Shown here in pieces: positions 1-13,170 of a stretch of 64,000 nucleotides of DNA; within the stretch, counting starts at the first letter, position 1, and every line of letters begins with the position of its first letter. Source of the DNA: Dysidea avara (taxonomy: Eukaryota > Porifera > Demospongiae > Dictyoceratida > Dysideidae). The stretch is taken from positions 31,264,368 to 31,328,367 of the forward strand of contig NC_089276.1 in NCBI RefSeq assembly GCF_963678975.1, given 5' to 3'. The translations under genes and the position numbers were made by a program. Under the pieces are notes generated by a model. That model saw only the letters and a program-made list of their open reading frames with translations, was not told the DNA's origin and ran no database searches.

Positions 1-220
1 TCAGTGGTCTTCCTTCAGGATCTTTAATTTTGCAGTAAATATTCCAACAGTAACATTGTTTAATCCTTCTTGTACTGGATTGTAATGGAATATGATATTT
101 TCTGGAGGCTAATCAATATCAATGGCCTATATAATATATGTAATATAAGTTTTTACACTAAATTGCTACAAATACTGTGTGTGGTTTACCTGAATAGTGA
201 ATGTCTGCAATTTGGAATTA

Positions 221-436
221 CAGTGGAACCTCAGTTATCCGGAGCCCACTTATCCGGATTCTTGGTAAACTGAACTAAGGGAATGACTGCTCTATTAGAG
301 TAGTGACTGTTCTATTAGGGTAGTTTAAATAGTGATGACTTAGTTTATTTCTTTTAGTTACTTATACACAGTTTCAGAGTTAAGGCTTATGGACCAACCC
401 TGGTCCCAAGGAGTTCAGATAACTGAGGTTCCACTG
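221..436. mobile_element. Short TIR element (MITE), TA target, Tigger/pogo-like ends
   Basis: The two ends are inverted copies starting CAGTGGAACCTCAGTTAT, and a TA dinucleotide flanks each end (219-220 and 437-438). The 216-bp length, lack of a coding frame and TA duplication fit a non-autonomous Tc1/mariner-Tigger type element. It contains a copy of the dispersed GACTGCTCTATTAGAG motif near 284-303. The family assignment is inference from the ends only. Confidence 0.75.
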
Positions 437-469
437 TATTAGTACTGTAAGTTACTCTCACTACATTTA

Positions 470-1080
470 CACAGAAATTAATTGGTTTCCTCCATGAATC
501 TAAGTAACCAATCATTTGCCCACTTTACTAGTGAATTCAATTCAGCCTGTAGTCATTGAGAATCTACAATATATTAAACTGTAGTGTAAATCTTAGTGTC
601 ATCAGCAAAAATGCTAATTTTACATTCTACTTACTTATACAGTAGAAATGAAATAACACAGGGCCTATAACTGAGCCCTGAGGAATCCCACTATACATTG
701 TAAAGGCTTGAGAAGCTGAACATTTGAAACTATATATACTTGCCGTGAATGCTCACTGGGGAAATCTTTAAGCCACAATAACAATTCTCTTTTAATTAAT
801 ATCATTATGCATCTAATTTTTAAATTAATCTACAGTGAGGCAGAGTGTCAAATGCCTTCAAAAACTCTAAAAAGATAATATCTGTTTCAATGCCATTATT
901 AAGCACTGAGGTCCAGTCATTTAAGGTTGTCAATAAATTTGTCAAACATGACCTCCCCTTAGTATAGCCATTGAGAAATTAATCTGTGTTGTGTAAGAAA
1001 CTCTGTTATACGTGATGACACAAAGATTCATGAATCTTACAAACTTGTGAGTTGAGACTAACAGGACAATGATTGTACAA
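470..1080 (-). pseudogene. Decayed LINE (non-LTR retrotransposon) reverse transcriptase fragment
   Basis: Read on the minus strand in several frames, the region holds the ordered signature blocks of a non-LTR reverse transcriptase. These are a CPVSLNS block near 1070-1045, a block ending LKAFDTLPH near 870-835, GIPQGSVIGP near 693-661, and the catalytic FADDTKIY near 617-586. A trailing block resembling LNSLVKWANDW lies near 530-500. Stops and frameshifts separate the blocks, so it is a dead 5'- and 3'-truncated copy. In the intact family this enzyme performs target-primed reverse transcription of the element RNA. The clade (CR1/L2/Jockey-like) cannot be fixed from this fragment. Confidence 0.8.
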
Positions 1081-1199
1081 CATTGATAATGGTTTGTACA
1101 GACCATAACGACCCTAAGTCTAAGTCTATTACAGATGGTTGCTGACTGCCCCTAGGATTTTTTACATGTTGAACAAGGTAAATATCTTCACACAAGTCT

Positions 1200-1340
1200 G
1201 AAAACATCGTTAAAGGAGAACTATTCCACCTGAAACTGTGGGGACAAGTGTAATATGGACACCTGGGAACCAGTGTAATATACGTGTAATATGGACGCCG
1301 GACACCTGGAGACCAGTGTAATGTGGACACCTGGGGACAA
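1200..1340. repeat. Short imperfect direct repeats
   Basis: The phrase GTGTAATATGGACACCTGG and variants recur three to four times (near 1248, 1283, 1316). No gene frame is supported, and an ORF covering it on the minus strand is only a by-product of the repeat. Confidence 0.5.
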
Positions 1341-1549
1341 TTAGCGTCTTGATTTTCCAGGTCAGCTAAACTTTTGGGACCTTAACTAAGTGTCTGTTGT
1401 CCCCAAGTGTCCACATTAACAGGTTCCAGATTCACTAACTTTAATCTTCAGAGAACTAAAGAGAAGAGCCTTCTGAACGGCAGGGGCGGATTCAGAATTA
1501 TGGAAAGCGAGGTCAAAATGAACTGAGGCACTACATTGTCTCTGGTTTA

Positions 1550-1946
1550 TGCACTTGTCAATTTCATGCCCCACCCCTCCACCCCAGGGGCGTCCCCACA
1601 CCCCAGGTGGGGATTTGACATTGCTTCTTGTCCCCACCCCTGGGGCAATTGACAGTTGTCCAATTCACTGACCAATTTTCGGTAGTTGCATTTCTAAACA
1701 ATAAAATCGCACTTGCTATAATTTTACTAGCTAGCTACAGGGCAGGTTTATTACTAGTCGCATGCATGAAATATGCGCTTAGCCTTAGTCATCCTTGAGG
1801 TGTTGTCAAATCCCCTACTATGGGGGTGGGGGCATAGTGGGGATTTGACAGCCGATTTTTCCCTACTAGTGGGGAATTTGACACCACGATTTGTCAAATC
1901 CCCTGTACCCCCCCCCCGGGGGTGGGGCATGAAATTGACAAGTGCA
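1550..1946. mobile_element. MITE with 27-bp TIRs and TTA duplication (Harbinger-like)
   Basis: The ends are perfect inverted copies beginning TGCACTTGTCAATTTCATGC. The three bases TTA flank both sides (1547-1549 and 1947-1949), which fits the 3-bp TWA target duplications of the PIF/Harbinger superfamily. The interior is unusually rich in G-runs and C-runs and repeats a GGGGATTTGACA phrase in both orientations. It has no coding capacity. A GC-rich relative may lie at 43004-43466. Confidence 0.75.
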
Positions 1947-1949
1947 TTA

Positions 1950-4090
1950 GTAAGGTGCTGACAGTAGCTGTTCACCTCTCCAACTACGCATTTATCGCTG
2001 ATAAAGTACATCAAAATCCTTACATAGCAGTAGCTCACTACACACTGCTCTAATACTGTGACTGCTTTATTACAGTGACTGCTCTATTAGGGTATCTCGA
2101 TCTTGGTATACTAAATTTTTGGAGGGGGTCAAGAGCCCTCCTTGACCCCCCAGTATCTGCACCTGATTCGGCGGTTCACACACTTCACAGGAGCGGGAGC
2201 TGACAAATGGAGGGGCACAAACAGGTTGAGTTGTAGGTGGTTGGTCAGGGAGAGCAAATTCTCTTGTTATAGTTGCCGTATTTTAAGTAGAAATGATCAC
2301 TCCTTAATAGGATGATTTTTGTCATTATGGTCTTAAAAGATTATAAAAGTCTTAAAACTAGCAACACTATAATTATTTTAGAGGCGCTTACTACGTACTG
2401 GGTGACGATTTGAATTGACAGCTGTTTTAACTTTGGTTTCAGGTGAGTTTGCAATAAATGCTAATATATCATGAGTTATGATATAAATTGATTTTTGGTC
2501 TGACAAATTGTACAGTATTTCTATCAAAAGAAGTAGCTATGGCTCTTCCACTGAGGGAGGGGGGCGCATTAATGCCCCATCCTGGATCCACCATTGCTTC
2601 AGATGAGTAGATAAAGGTTTGCCTGTACTGCAGTGTTAGTCTGATGGAGCCAATCTCAGGTCTTGGGCTGGTTGGTGTTTCCAAGTGCCAGGAGATGTTA
2701 TCAATCAAAACTCAGTGGAAAATTTTCAAGCCAACTTGCACACACACGCATGCACACACTTGTAGTTAACTGACAACAAATAATGTTAATATACATTTAC
2801 ACACAATCATAATTGTGATTCAGATATGTACAATTATACTCCACTTATGGAGGTATGTACATTAAATCTATATTATTATTATTATTAAGTGCTACCCACA
2901 CATCATAAAGCTCCCCAGGCACCATTACCATTGGTACTAGGTTTACTTATGAACAATGTAAATAAATATAAAATACATGCCAGTTGGACCACATTTAATT
3001 CCCACGTCTTATACCATCACAGATCCAGCCATTGTTGGCCACAGTCTGTCTTTCCACCACAGACTTTGTGAAAAATCTTGGAGTTCGAATAACTTCCACC
3101 TTGCATCCGATTGTTCAATGTCAGAAGTCATAATTATGCAAAGTCTAGCTACTATCAAATGATATAAATTCATTTAATATCAGACCTACTGAGTACTGGG
3201 GCGGTGGAGCAGGTCAAACAGTGAGGGGGCCAGGGCAGCTGTAAGTTGAAGACCAAAAAAAAAAAAGTCTGCTGACAATAGCTGCTCTCCACCGATTATA
3301 TATAACTACACATACGTAGCTAAATAACTTGCTACACTGCTTCTCTGAATACTGTGACTGCTCTATTAGAGTATCCAGATCCTGACTGTCCTATTAGAGT
3401 ACCTTGCAAACAGTGTCCCATAAAAGTGGGGGGGCCATGGCCCCCCTGGCCACCACCTATGCTACATCCAAGCTTGGGGTCCATAATTTATTATGCTAAG
3501 GATAATTATAAATATGTTGGAGAAATTCAGCACTGTGCTACAAAATTGATACCCCATTTAGCAAATAAACTACATACTAAGAGAATCTAAATATATATTC
3601 ACTATACTGTAGGTGAGAGTGTGCCATGGAGACTTGATTGAAACTTTTATGATTTTAAGTAACTGTTATACCTATATATTCTAAAAAAAATTTACCCTGT
3701 CACCAATCAATTCTACAAGAGACAAACCTTCTAAACTCCTTGTAAGATCAAGGTTTCTCATAGTTAGGAATTTTTTAGCTATCCTGTGATGTGAATTACA
3801 CCCAATCAGTTATTGACTTTAAGAACAAACTATGCAATATATTTTGGACAGAAATTGGATTTGGACATAACGAGCTAGCTGAGAGGCCAATCAGTGGCCT
3901 GTTTATTTAATATTTATGACTAGCCGCATAAATTACGGCCTCGCGGGATTGTTGATACTGAATTATTCAGGGCCGCCGCTCGCAATAAGTATGAGTGGTG
4001 GTTAAGTCCCTGGATGTTTTAAGGGTTTTCCCATCCCTAATATGGTTTGGTCAAAGAAACTAGTTTCAGCCCGGAGTTTCAACGTTCAAT
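1950..4090. other. Intergenic region without a supported gene
   Basis: Two copies of the dispersed GACTGCTCTATTAGAG-type motif lie at 2077-2102 and 3356-3382. A short CA-rich stretch lies near 2738-2760, a TTA run near 2870-2886 and an A run near 3255-3266. Open frames here are short and lack splice or codon support. Confidence 0.5.
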
Positions 4091-4113
4091 AATAAGGGAA
4101 ATGGCGGAAGGGA

Positions 4114-4518
4114 ATGCGGCACCCCATTTCGTCTCCGAAGAAAAATGTACCCATGGTGGCAACTGAGTCTTCTTGTGAATTACCAGCACCAACCTACGCC
4201 CCAACGGAAGAGAGTGGCACGTTTGTACTTGCCGAAGGGCCTTTCGCTTACTCTGAAATGAAGCGATTCATACGGGAGGCAATCGATGAGAAATTTGATC
4301 AGTTTGAAAAGGGTACTCTTAAGCCCTATTGTGAAAAAATGAAGACTGCTGGGACGGAAAATTCGATGGAGAACCTTTATGAAGTGCTACAAACTCAACT
4401 ACGTGCTGTAACGAAGGACCTGAGCGATAACTTGTGTGCTACCATCAGACAACAATTGTCATCTGGCCCACACTATGATCAGCCTGATAGTAAATCATTG
4501 GATAATAAGCCTGAGAAG
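4114..4518 (+). CDS. Candidate first exon, unknown protein
   Basis: An ATG at 4114 opens 135 codons that end at a good splice donor (AAG then GTAGGC at 4519); beyond the donor the frame becomes compositionally different. The peptide is rich in charged residues and likely helical between about residues 45 and 115 (FAYSEMKRFIREAIDEKFDQ, then MENLYEVLQTQLRAVTKDL). No family is recognised. The exon ends in phase 0. The next convincing exons (5704-5730 and 6212-6273) start in phase 1, so at least one connecting exon is missing or the join is wrong. An alternative is a single-exon 204-aa ORF ending at 4728. Confidence 0.4.
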
Positions 4519-4889
4519 GTAGGCTCCACTCATGTGCATCATACAGTACACAGTATATTAGGAGGCTTGCACTTTCTCTCAAGAAATGATGACCAGAAAT
4601 CAGCCTCACAATACCATTCTGGCACCTTGGCAATATTGGTGAGATATAACCAAGCCCAAAAGTGCTTTCGGTATGACCCAAAAAGGCTTCCAATACTAGC
4701 TGATGTTGCCTATAATTTTATTCAGTGAAATTTTCTAATGACTGAATGATGCCTTCAGACAAGTGTAACTCAATAACAGCTAAGACTATGGTCTTTATTT
4801 TTAAGAAGAAGATGACCAGCTTTATTGAAGATAAAAGGTAAGACAAGGCACAGAAGACATACACTCGTCAGAACCCCAAAAGGCACATG

Positions 4890-5045
4890 CCACTGGTGAG
4901 TTTGTTATTGTAGAGTAAAATGTTGGCCATGCACTGGTCTCCAGCCTTGTAACTGTGGTCTAGCAGACAGGCTGGCTGGCAGGCAGACATGCAGACGAAA
5001 ATAGTTTTGGTGATTTTTAAAAAATTCTATATCCAGCCGCCTGTT
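4890..5045 (-). repeat. Dispersed repeat E, minus copy
   Basis: Its reverse complement matches 6482-6610 in order. Both contain a GGC(C/G)GG...ATTTTTTAAAA segment, a CTGCATG...GACCACAGTT segment, AAGGCT and finally AGTGCATGGCC. No coding frame is conserved between the copies, so it is an interspersed element of unknown class. Confidence 0.55.
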
Positions 5046-5703
5046 ATGTTTCCTTGTTTTTAATGCTGTATTTGATGTTAGATGGACTAATATCAATCTG
5101 TAAAGGTGATTTTTGTAGCGTAAGATGTTTCTAGGTTTTTAAAGACGGTATTTTAGGCGGCTTGCTTCACTTTTGGGAGATCCCTACTTAAGCAATACTA
5201 CCATACTGTTTGAGATAGTTTGTGATGATCTATGGAAATTCTCACAGTAGTTTGATGCATACACATATATATCTCAAATGTGCCTGGTTGTTTCCTTGAC
5301 TATACATACTCTACAATGTTGAATATCCATACATGTGGACTGTTGAAGTGTAATAATAAATCAGGAAAATAACAATGAGGAATATGATGCAATGAACTTG
5401 TGCAACATCAAAGCTCTATGTATGCACACGTCTTGTGTCATGACAAGTTTTACCTTAGATGTGTTGCTTTTTGTACTGCAAGTTGTTGAAATTGACCGAC
5501 AATTGTTGATTATAGGGTAGAAAGGATAGCCTAAAACCACATAAAACAGCAACCAAACTTCTTGAATCAGCTACAAATCACACAAGGTCGACACCCACAA
5601 GTTATTCAGCTAGTGCTGTGAGTTGTTGGCATGTATAAGCTCATTGTGAATGTACTACACTGTTAGTCTGGCGTTGATGGAACAGCAGCTCATATACACA
5701 CAG

Positions 5704-6273
5704 GAACATTGCCAGATGGGTCATATGAAGGTACTTTTATGTGTTAACATGTATGAAATTTCTTTTAAGACAATAGATAATAAAGCAAGCAGTCAAATTA
5801 TCATAAAGCTTAAACAAAGAATGTATGGTGTGAAATAAAGTAGTGATGTATGGGCATGTATTACACCAATGTTTTTTTTACTGAGTAAACTATTTTTCCT
5901 TTGTATACAGTAGTAAACTTTTAATAATGCCTCTATACTTTTTTCCAACTCTTACTGTCCCCTTGATTTTAGTATAGTTTTTTTTTTTTAATTTATCAAG
6001 GCTTTATTGTGCAAGTGCTGAAAGTCTGTAGGACACCTGGTCCTACAGCCTGCTTAAAGATGTTATAGCATGTTTGTAAGTTGCAGAAAGGAGAAAAAAT
6101 CCATGACTGGACCTGGGCAACAGCCATCCGATTTACGCTTGAATGCTTACAGAGCAGTCAGGATGTTTTCTCTTAAATTAAGCAGCTAAATTTCATACAT
6201 TATGTGCACAGGTTTAGGTAGTGAACCTACCAGTGAGGAGGTGCACAGTAAGATTGATCACCTAGCAGGACAA
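5704..6273 (+). CDS. Two candidate exons of an unknown gene (5704-5730, 6212-6273)
   Basis: The first exon lies between an AG acceptor (CACACAG) and a GTACTT donor, and the second between CACAG and GTAAGTA. Both start in phase 1, and the first ends in phase 1, so they join in frame. The joined reading contains GTLPDGSYEG followed by LGSEPTSEEVHSKIDHLAGQ, then leaves in phase 0. Splice signals and phase agreement are the only evidence, and the short peptides match no family I recognise. They may belong with 4114-4518 upstream. Confidence 0.4.
5985..6060 (-). repeat. LINE/SINE-like 3' tail
   Basis: On the minus strand a CAGGCTGTAGGACC...CAGACTTTCAGCAC segment is followed by AATAAAGCCTTGATAAATT and an A-rich run. 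This is the usual look of a retroposed 3' end. No coding part is preserved. Confidence 0.4.
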
Positions 6274-6339
6274 GTAAGTATAGTGTGGCTAATTGAATAA
6301 TCAGTTGTATAAATATCAAACAGTAAAGTAGTACTGTTT

Positions 6340-6900
6340 AGTAGGGTTCCCCCTAAATGGAAGGGTGCCGCTAAAAATTGCATGTATAAAAACCATCATA
6401 GAAATATCGTACATGATGAAACTCACCTTTAATGAATAGCCTAACTTCAAATCCAGCTTTAAAAGCAAAAAACACTCACAGATGGCCGGGTATTAAATTT
6501 TTTTTAAAATTGTCAACACCCATATTTTTGTCTGTCTACCTCACTGCCTGCATGACCACAGTTGTAAGGCTAAAGGCCTAACGAAGCAGTGCATGGCCAC
6601 CATTTGACGCCACAAGAACAAACTCAGTGGTGGCATATGCTTTTTCTGATATTTGCTTTCTGTGCTTTGCCTTTCCTTTTATCTTTTATCTTCAATTACA
6701 TTTTGTGAATGCTGTCCCACTAGGAACCTGTGAGAAAGGCTTAAAGCCTGTGAATACAGGGAGTCAGAAACATGTAACTAAAACACGGTCATCTTCTTAT
6801 TCTTCATGCAAGGAAGCCATACCAAGACATAATTTTCTGCATTGACACTTTCCTTAGAGCAGTGTATGCCACAACAAAAGTACGATTAACTAAGCCATTG
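6340..6900 (+). repeat. Dispersed repeat E, longer plus copy
   Basis: Starting near AGGGTTCCCCCTAAATGG, this stretch shares order and wording with 46965-47345. Shared parts are AGGxTTCCCC.., then GGCCACCATTT..GCCACAA, then a TTTGCTTTCTGTGCTTTGCC-like segment. Part of it (6482-6610) also matches the inverse of 4890-5045. It is an interspersed repeat of unknown class; open frames in it are not conserved between copies. Confidence 0.45.
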
Positions 6901-7800
6901 TACACCATAGTGTAAACAAATATTTTGAGACAAAGTGTGTTGTTGGCTGATTGGCTGGCCGGCATGTAAGATCAACCATAAAGTCAGTCTGACATTTTTA
7001 TGAAAATTATAATCACCTCTAGGATTTAATTTCCGGTAGTATAATTATTTTCAGGTGTAGGCGACTTACCAACCCCATACTACTCCATGTGTAACCCCAT
7101 TAGGCTGTTACCCCAAGTGTAAACACCCCCCCCCCCCCCCCAAACGTTCTATGTGGATTTAAGGGTTACATGTCTATTTCTTGATTTTTCAAGTGCTACA
7201 CTGTACTCATTATATGGTTACACAGTACATACACTGCATAGCTTATAGCCTGTAGAAATTTAGTTATTGAATTTTTAACAGAATGTTGATTTGCATATAA
7301 TACTTAGCCTTCACGTTCAGCAATAACTCATACCTTTGTCATCTAATTGCAGTGGCTCTTTGAACTACTACTCTCTGACTCACTGACCTACTGTTTTTTC
7401 CACTTTAAATAGTTAGTGCTAGGACTTAGTGCCTTGATTAATTTCCAAATGGTAGTAGAAACATGCTACCAGAATACCCAATGGTATGACCACACAAGAT
7501 TGATATAGAGTCCACACACTTTTGATATGGGTGCAGCACAAGTCCTAGGTCATGCATGCTCTATTGCAATGATTATACACTCTATCATGATATAATTTCA
7601 GCTAACATAAAGATGTACAGTATGTCGTATATCAGCTATATTGGCCCAGCACTATGTGCTACATGCCAGAATTGTCAATAGCTAATTATATAATACATAT
7701 CACAGCACAAAAAATTGTGTTTGTATATAAGCAATACCTACACAGTGCCAAAACATAAAATTGGATGGATATATGGATATATAGAAAGCACAATTAATTT
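6900..7800. other. Intergenic, no gene seen
   Basis: Contains a C homopolymer near 7126-7141 and a partial copy of repeat B wording (CAGGTGTAGGCGAC near 7054). No splice-supported exon was found. Confidence 0.45.
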
Positions 7801-7806
7801 AAAAAT

Positions 7807-8007
7807 GAAGTAGGGTTCCAGCGATAAATAGTGAAACAAGAAATATGAATGATGGTAGCTATTACAACATACGTAGCAATATGGGAAAATACCTACATTG
7901 GCATGTTACCGCCATCTGTTCAATGCCAAAGTAGGGATTTTTCCACAAGGCTATATTGTAATAGTTACTATCATTCATATATTGTTTCACTACTTGAACC
8001 CTACTTC
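7807..8007. mobile_element. MITE with ~50-bp imperfect TIRs
   Basis: The left end GAAGTAGGGTTC...GTGAAAC...AATGATGGTAGCTATTACAA is mirrored by TTGTAATAGTTACTATCATT...GTTTCAC...GAACCCTACTTC at the right. AT-rich flanks are themselves near-inverted (AATTTAAAAAT / TTTTAAATTT). No clear target duplication or coding frame was seen. Confidence 0.7.
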
Positions 8008-8159
8008 TTTTAAATTTATAATTTTAATTGTACTTAGTACCACGGCATATACCCAACCTTCCCTGACTTAATGAATGTCAGACCAAAACAGGAAATGGAC
8101 GGCAATGATCTTGCTAATTGGTTGGTAAATGGCCATGGCTGACTGTTATAATCACCCTT

Positions 8160-8340
8160 ATCCCTATACCTGTGACTGAATTAGGGGTAACATGTCCACT
8201 AGTATATTTTCAGGTATAGGTGACCACCCTTGTTTCCCATTTTTTATTTCTATGATCCCTAATCAAACTTATAAAAATTCCTAGTACCTGTGTGTTTACT
8301 TTTGTAACTTATTATGACTGGTAAGTCTACGAATACCATT
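8160..8340 (+). repeat. Dispersed repeat B, copy 1
   Basis: The segment GACTGAATTAGGGGTAACAT through CACTAGTATATTTTCAGGTA, TTTTTATTTCTATGATCCC and TATGACTGGTAAG recurs at 31485-31590 and 35395-35600. Superfamily unknown. Confidence 0.6.
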
Positions 8341-9500
8341 TGTTTTCAGCTATGTTCAGCCTGTTACACAGTGTTACAAATGTGACCAGATTTTGGAAAA
8401 CCTATATCTTTAGTTTTGCACACATGCAAAAGTTTTGGGAAAACATTTCAACAAAAATTAATTTTTTGTATGTTTGTATAAAACAACTATTAAACCTTCT
8501 TGCTGTGAAGTTTCACACCCAAAGCTTCCTTTTCCTAGGAAATGTGGATGATTATCAGTCCATGTAGTAATTTCATATGCATGGGATATACAAAATGGGT
8601 AATTTTTCAGGTGATGGAGTAGCTAAAACCAAGTCTTTAGACAATGATACTTGTAATAGTTGTGGGCGATCAATCACCCAAGCCAAAACGAGTGTAGCCA
8701 CTGGATGCATACCTAAAATTTTCGATTATGGATCAGCAGCTAGTACATTCTGGTTACGATGAACAGACATATCCTAGAGATATCATGGAGAATTTCGGTT
8801 GTGCAAGTTTCAGTGCTATTGAATTGTTTATGGAAAAATTACTAACTTCACTGAAGGCTAGATAGGTAAGCTTACTTGTAGAGTGGTTACTCCATGCAGA
8901 GTGGTAGCTTTGTGATGGGGGGTTTCCGTATTTGAAAATGTGTGGAAAATTGGTAAATAAGCTATAGCACTAGTTCCCAACATTTTTCAAGTCGTAGGAT
9001 GGCGAAGATAACAGAATGCTCTCTGTCTGAGTGGTTTTCATGGCGAAGTCCAAGTCATGCATCCTAATCACGTGAGTATTAATCGATCCCCGCAATCAAT
9101 TTGGTCTTAACGTCTATATAATTGCTGCCCAGATGTAGCCCTGCTAGCTGGGCTACATACGAAATGTAGCCTGGCCGGCTCCTTTAATCTGAGGTGTGAA
9201 AGTGTTACATGTTATTTCATTAAAAAAAAGTGCTAACAACACTGGGTTCAACTATCAGAATTTTTTCTATGTATTTTATACTGTAGGAATGGAATTAATT
9301 GTCAACAAAGTGATTTGTCATCATTTGTCATACTTAATCACTCCCAGAACTTAATGCATTACTTAGCTTGTAATATATTAGACAGTAAATAGGATGTATA
9401 TATCTCTGAAATGCTTCAAGATATTAGCCTAAAATTTTAATACTAGATGCCTCATTTTAGCTATAATACAGAAAGTTGACCAATGTGCCACAAAGGTAGG
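8340..9500. other. Mostly non-coding; one weak exon candidate
   Basis: After an AATTTTTCAG acceptor at 8610, an open phase-1 reading to about 8760 includes a DNDTCNSCGRSITQ segment with a CxxC pair. No convincing donor closes it and it does not join in phase with 6273. Unassigned. Confidence 0.3.
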
Positions 9501-9504
9501 TTTC

Positions 9505-9965
9505 CCAAAATTAGGTCACAAATGAAGAACATTATGAGATGCACATCTGCAATCAATCCAGTCACTATGGAAAACTGGCCCAACTGTGAACATAGGGAAG
9601 CCATAACATGCTATACTGGTCACAAATTGACACCTTGAGCTGTCAGCAAAATGAAATGGGACACAAAGGAGGATAAAGGTAAGTCCATGATGCGTGCATT
9701 GTACATGCTGTGGTGTGCCAAAAGGCACCTGTCAGGCTGAAGCAATGTCGAACAGTGAAATAATGAAGCCTGTAGCCTTTGCCATTAGTGAGGTATGCTT
9801 GTCTGAAGGAGTCAGTCAGTCAGTCAATCAATAGAAAATTCCACTGAATAAAAAAATAAAATTTGTAGCAACCTATTGGAAGCATTTTGGGTTGTACTGA
9901 AGGCACGTTTGGGCTTGATTATGCCAAGACTCCATGAAGGTACAGTATTGTGAGGCTGGTTTCTG
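9505..9965 (+). repeat. Dispersed repeat C, copy 1
   Basis: Shares ordered wording with 30380-30670 and 35715-36085: CTGCAATCAATCCAGTCAC, GGGACACAAAGGAG, TGTGCCAAAAGGCACCTGTC, TAGAAAATTCCA, TATTGGAAGCATTT, GAAGGCACGTTTGGGCTTGA. No frame is conserved. Interspersed element of unknown type. Confidence 0.6.
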
Positions 9966-10477
9966 GTCAATACTTTATGATAATGTGCAAGTTCTTATAT
10001 ACAGCAGTACCACTATACTATACTGTATGGTAATGTTATATCAACTATCTTGAAACACGCACATTCATATGTCGTAAGGACTAGATTTTGGTTTGACATC
10101 CCAGTTAGGTTATCCGGACTATACACTGTCTTCGCAATACAACTTTTGTTTGATACATTAGGAAGGAATGCTTGAACCACCAGTAAGGAACCAAGAAAAT
10201 CGAGACATACAGTAAGAGAATTTCTATCATATGTGTATAAAATCCATCTACTGTATGAAAAAGACATGTCTTACTATAATATTTTAAAGTACCAGTTGTG
10301 TTACTCTATAAGCTGTGTGGTGACCAAGTTAGTGTGGGATTTTTTCTACATTATAGTCAAGATTCTGACTTCCTGCTATACAGACTTTAGCTTTTCCCAG
10401 TGTGGTAGTTTTTACTGACCTAAATTTTAGGCAGGTACTAAAGTAGTTTTGTTTATATAGGTGAATTATATTTACAG

Positions 10478-11270
<793 letters not shown>

Positions 11271-11279
11271 GTAAGTCTG

Positions 11280-12530
11280 GTACTAAATTATGTGGATCGT
11301 CTTTACACTCGATTTTGCACAGACCATGACAAGAAGATTACCACAAGAAGCTGATAACATAACAACATAATCATTTGGCACACTTCCACAGAAAATGATT
11401 AATTGGTATATTATTTTTCTTAGTGTAGAACACACATAACAGCCTTTCAAATATCTCTGTTGCCATTCCAGTTGTATAATGTCATGTTGTGACAATCATA
11501 CTTAATACATCATTTACTGATTCACTACTGAATATATATATAGTGGACCTTGAACACTCACATAGTGATTAGCTAGTTCCCGATTTGTATATAAGGGAGT
11601 GTTGTCACTGGAGATGATTTGTCAACAGCAAAAGCTATGCCGTTTTTTTTTTTTTTTTGAAGACTTCTTGGTTACTGAATTATGTGCTGAAAATTGGTGT
11701 TTGTTGGAATAATTATATGTAGTGACTGCATACTTTTGAAATGTCTGGTACCTCTATTAACAATATGGAAATAAATCTTAAAAGTCAAGTTAGATGTTTC
11801 TAAAGAAATAATTTGAAGGTAGCAAGAATTATACAAAAGTGACAGGAATACTTTGTTAGAGAAGTGGCTGTATGATAGGCTGATGATCATGAGCAGGCCA
11901 TGTATACCAATGGGGCTCATGTTGGTGTGGGATATTATGCTGGACTGCTTATGTATTCAGTAGCATTACCATAATGTGCTAAACGTTCAAGTAATCTAAA
12001 CATACTCAATCCTTACTTTGGCTTCCATATTTATGCCATTTAGGTACTATTGTTAGGTATTCCCCTGTTATTGTGGCCAGATTAGCGGTTTACATTAGGT
12101 GTTATGAATACTACTTTTGTCAACAATCATTGTCTACCGGGTATTTCCTTTGGTTAGCAATATAACAACTACACCTGTGAGGCTATTATTATCTGTATTT
12201 AAAATCTAATCCAGAAAATGTATTCAATGGCATCATACAATCTAGAATAGTGTCAAAGTAACCAAAGAGTTAGCTAACATCTGTAATTACTGAGTTCACA
12301 TTTATAACAAAATGTCATCACCATCCAACTAGATGAGTTTGTCTTGGTATATATGCCTCAGGTGTTGTTCAATGCTTGCACTCTTTATAAAAGCATTTAG
12401 GAAGGCAACCATTTTGATGTCTGCATGCATGGGCTACATTTTATTTGTACATTTATTTCAATTCATCAACTTGCATTTATTTTATTTCATTTTCTAAGTA
12501 GCGATTTTTGAATTTTGGTCACATCTACAT
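11280..12530. other. No gene seen
   Basis: AT-rich sequence with a T homopolymer at about 11643-11658 and no splice-supported coding segments. Confidence 0.4.
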
Positions 12531-12539
12531 TTCTTAGAT

Positions 12540-12650
12540 TCACATCTCTTTTACATCAAGCAGGCTAGTCTGCTTTTGGGGATGGGCAGCGCCAGAATAC
12601 AAGAAGGCCTCACTCAGTGCAGTAGCATAGAGTATTGGTATAGATGCTCG
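12540..12650. repeat. Dispersed repeat D, copy 1
   Basis: About 105 bp (CTTTTACATCAAGCAGGCTA ... CAAGAAGGCCTCACTCAG ... GTAGCATAGAG) recur almost identically at 41957-42050. This strong match between two distant places marks a moderately young interspersed repeat. No coding frame is supported. Confidence 0.75.
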
Positions 12651-12954
12651 CGTATTGCATATTGATATTTCCCCCCCAACCTGCTTACATTTAAATCGGA
12701 AATCACATGATAGAGCGTACTGGGCATTATATGGACCTTTTATGCTTGGTCTGGAAAGCTGACGGTGGAGCACATGCCCCAGTGTAGCTACGCTTTTCTT
12801 TTTCCCGGGGTGAGCATCCCTTGCAACCACCCCCAGAACCTGATGGTAAGATGTTGGACAAAGATGTTTTAGACTAATGTGAAGGAAGCACCTGACCTTC
12901 AGATGTTGTCACAGTAAGATCAAGTGCCCCAATCACTACTGGGCTGCCATGGAT

Positions 12955-13170
12955 GGATCTATTTATTTATTATTACTGGGCAGGAAGCTCTGCTGATGTG
13001 CCCAGAAAAAAAAGAATTTACAAAGATTTACAATTAGCTTGCTATATACAATGATTTAGAAACATTAGTAAGTTATCAGTAAATAAGTTCAAATCATCAT
13101 GATCAATTATTGCAGTGGGTAAGTTGTTCCATTCATTAATTGTTTTTGAGTAGAAGCTCTGTTGATATGT
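12955..13170 (-). pseudogene. LINE 3' end: C-terminus of RT ORF plus 3' tail
   Basis: On the minus strand an open segment reads FYSKTINEWNNLP, then DLNLFTDNLL and a stop near 13040. This is the typical C-terminal end of CR1/L2-like non-LTR polyproteins (xxINxWNxLP motif). It is followed by a short 3' UTR ending in AATAATAAATAAATAG, a usual simple-sequence LINE tail. The rest of the element is absent, as expected from 5' truncation. Confidence 0.65.

Noticed and set aside
1416-2038. Short ORFs on both strands across the GC-rich region
   Set aside because: They lie across a MITE with perfect TIRs and TTA duplications and have no independent support.
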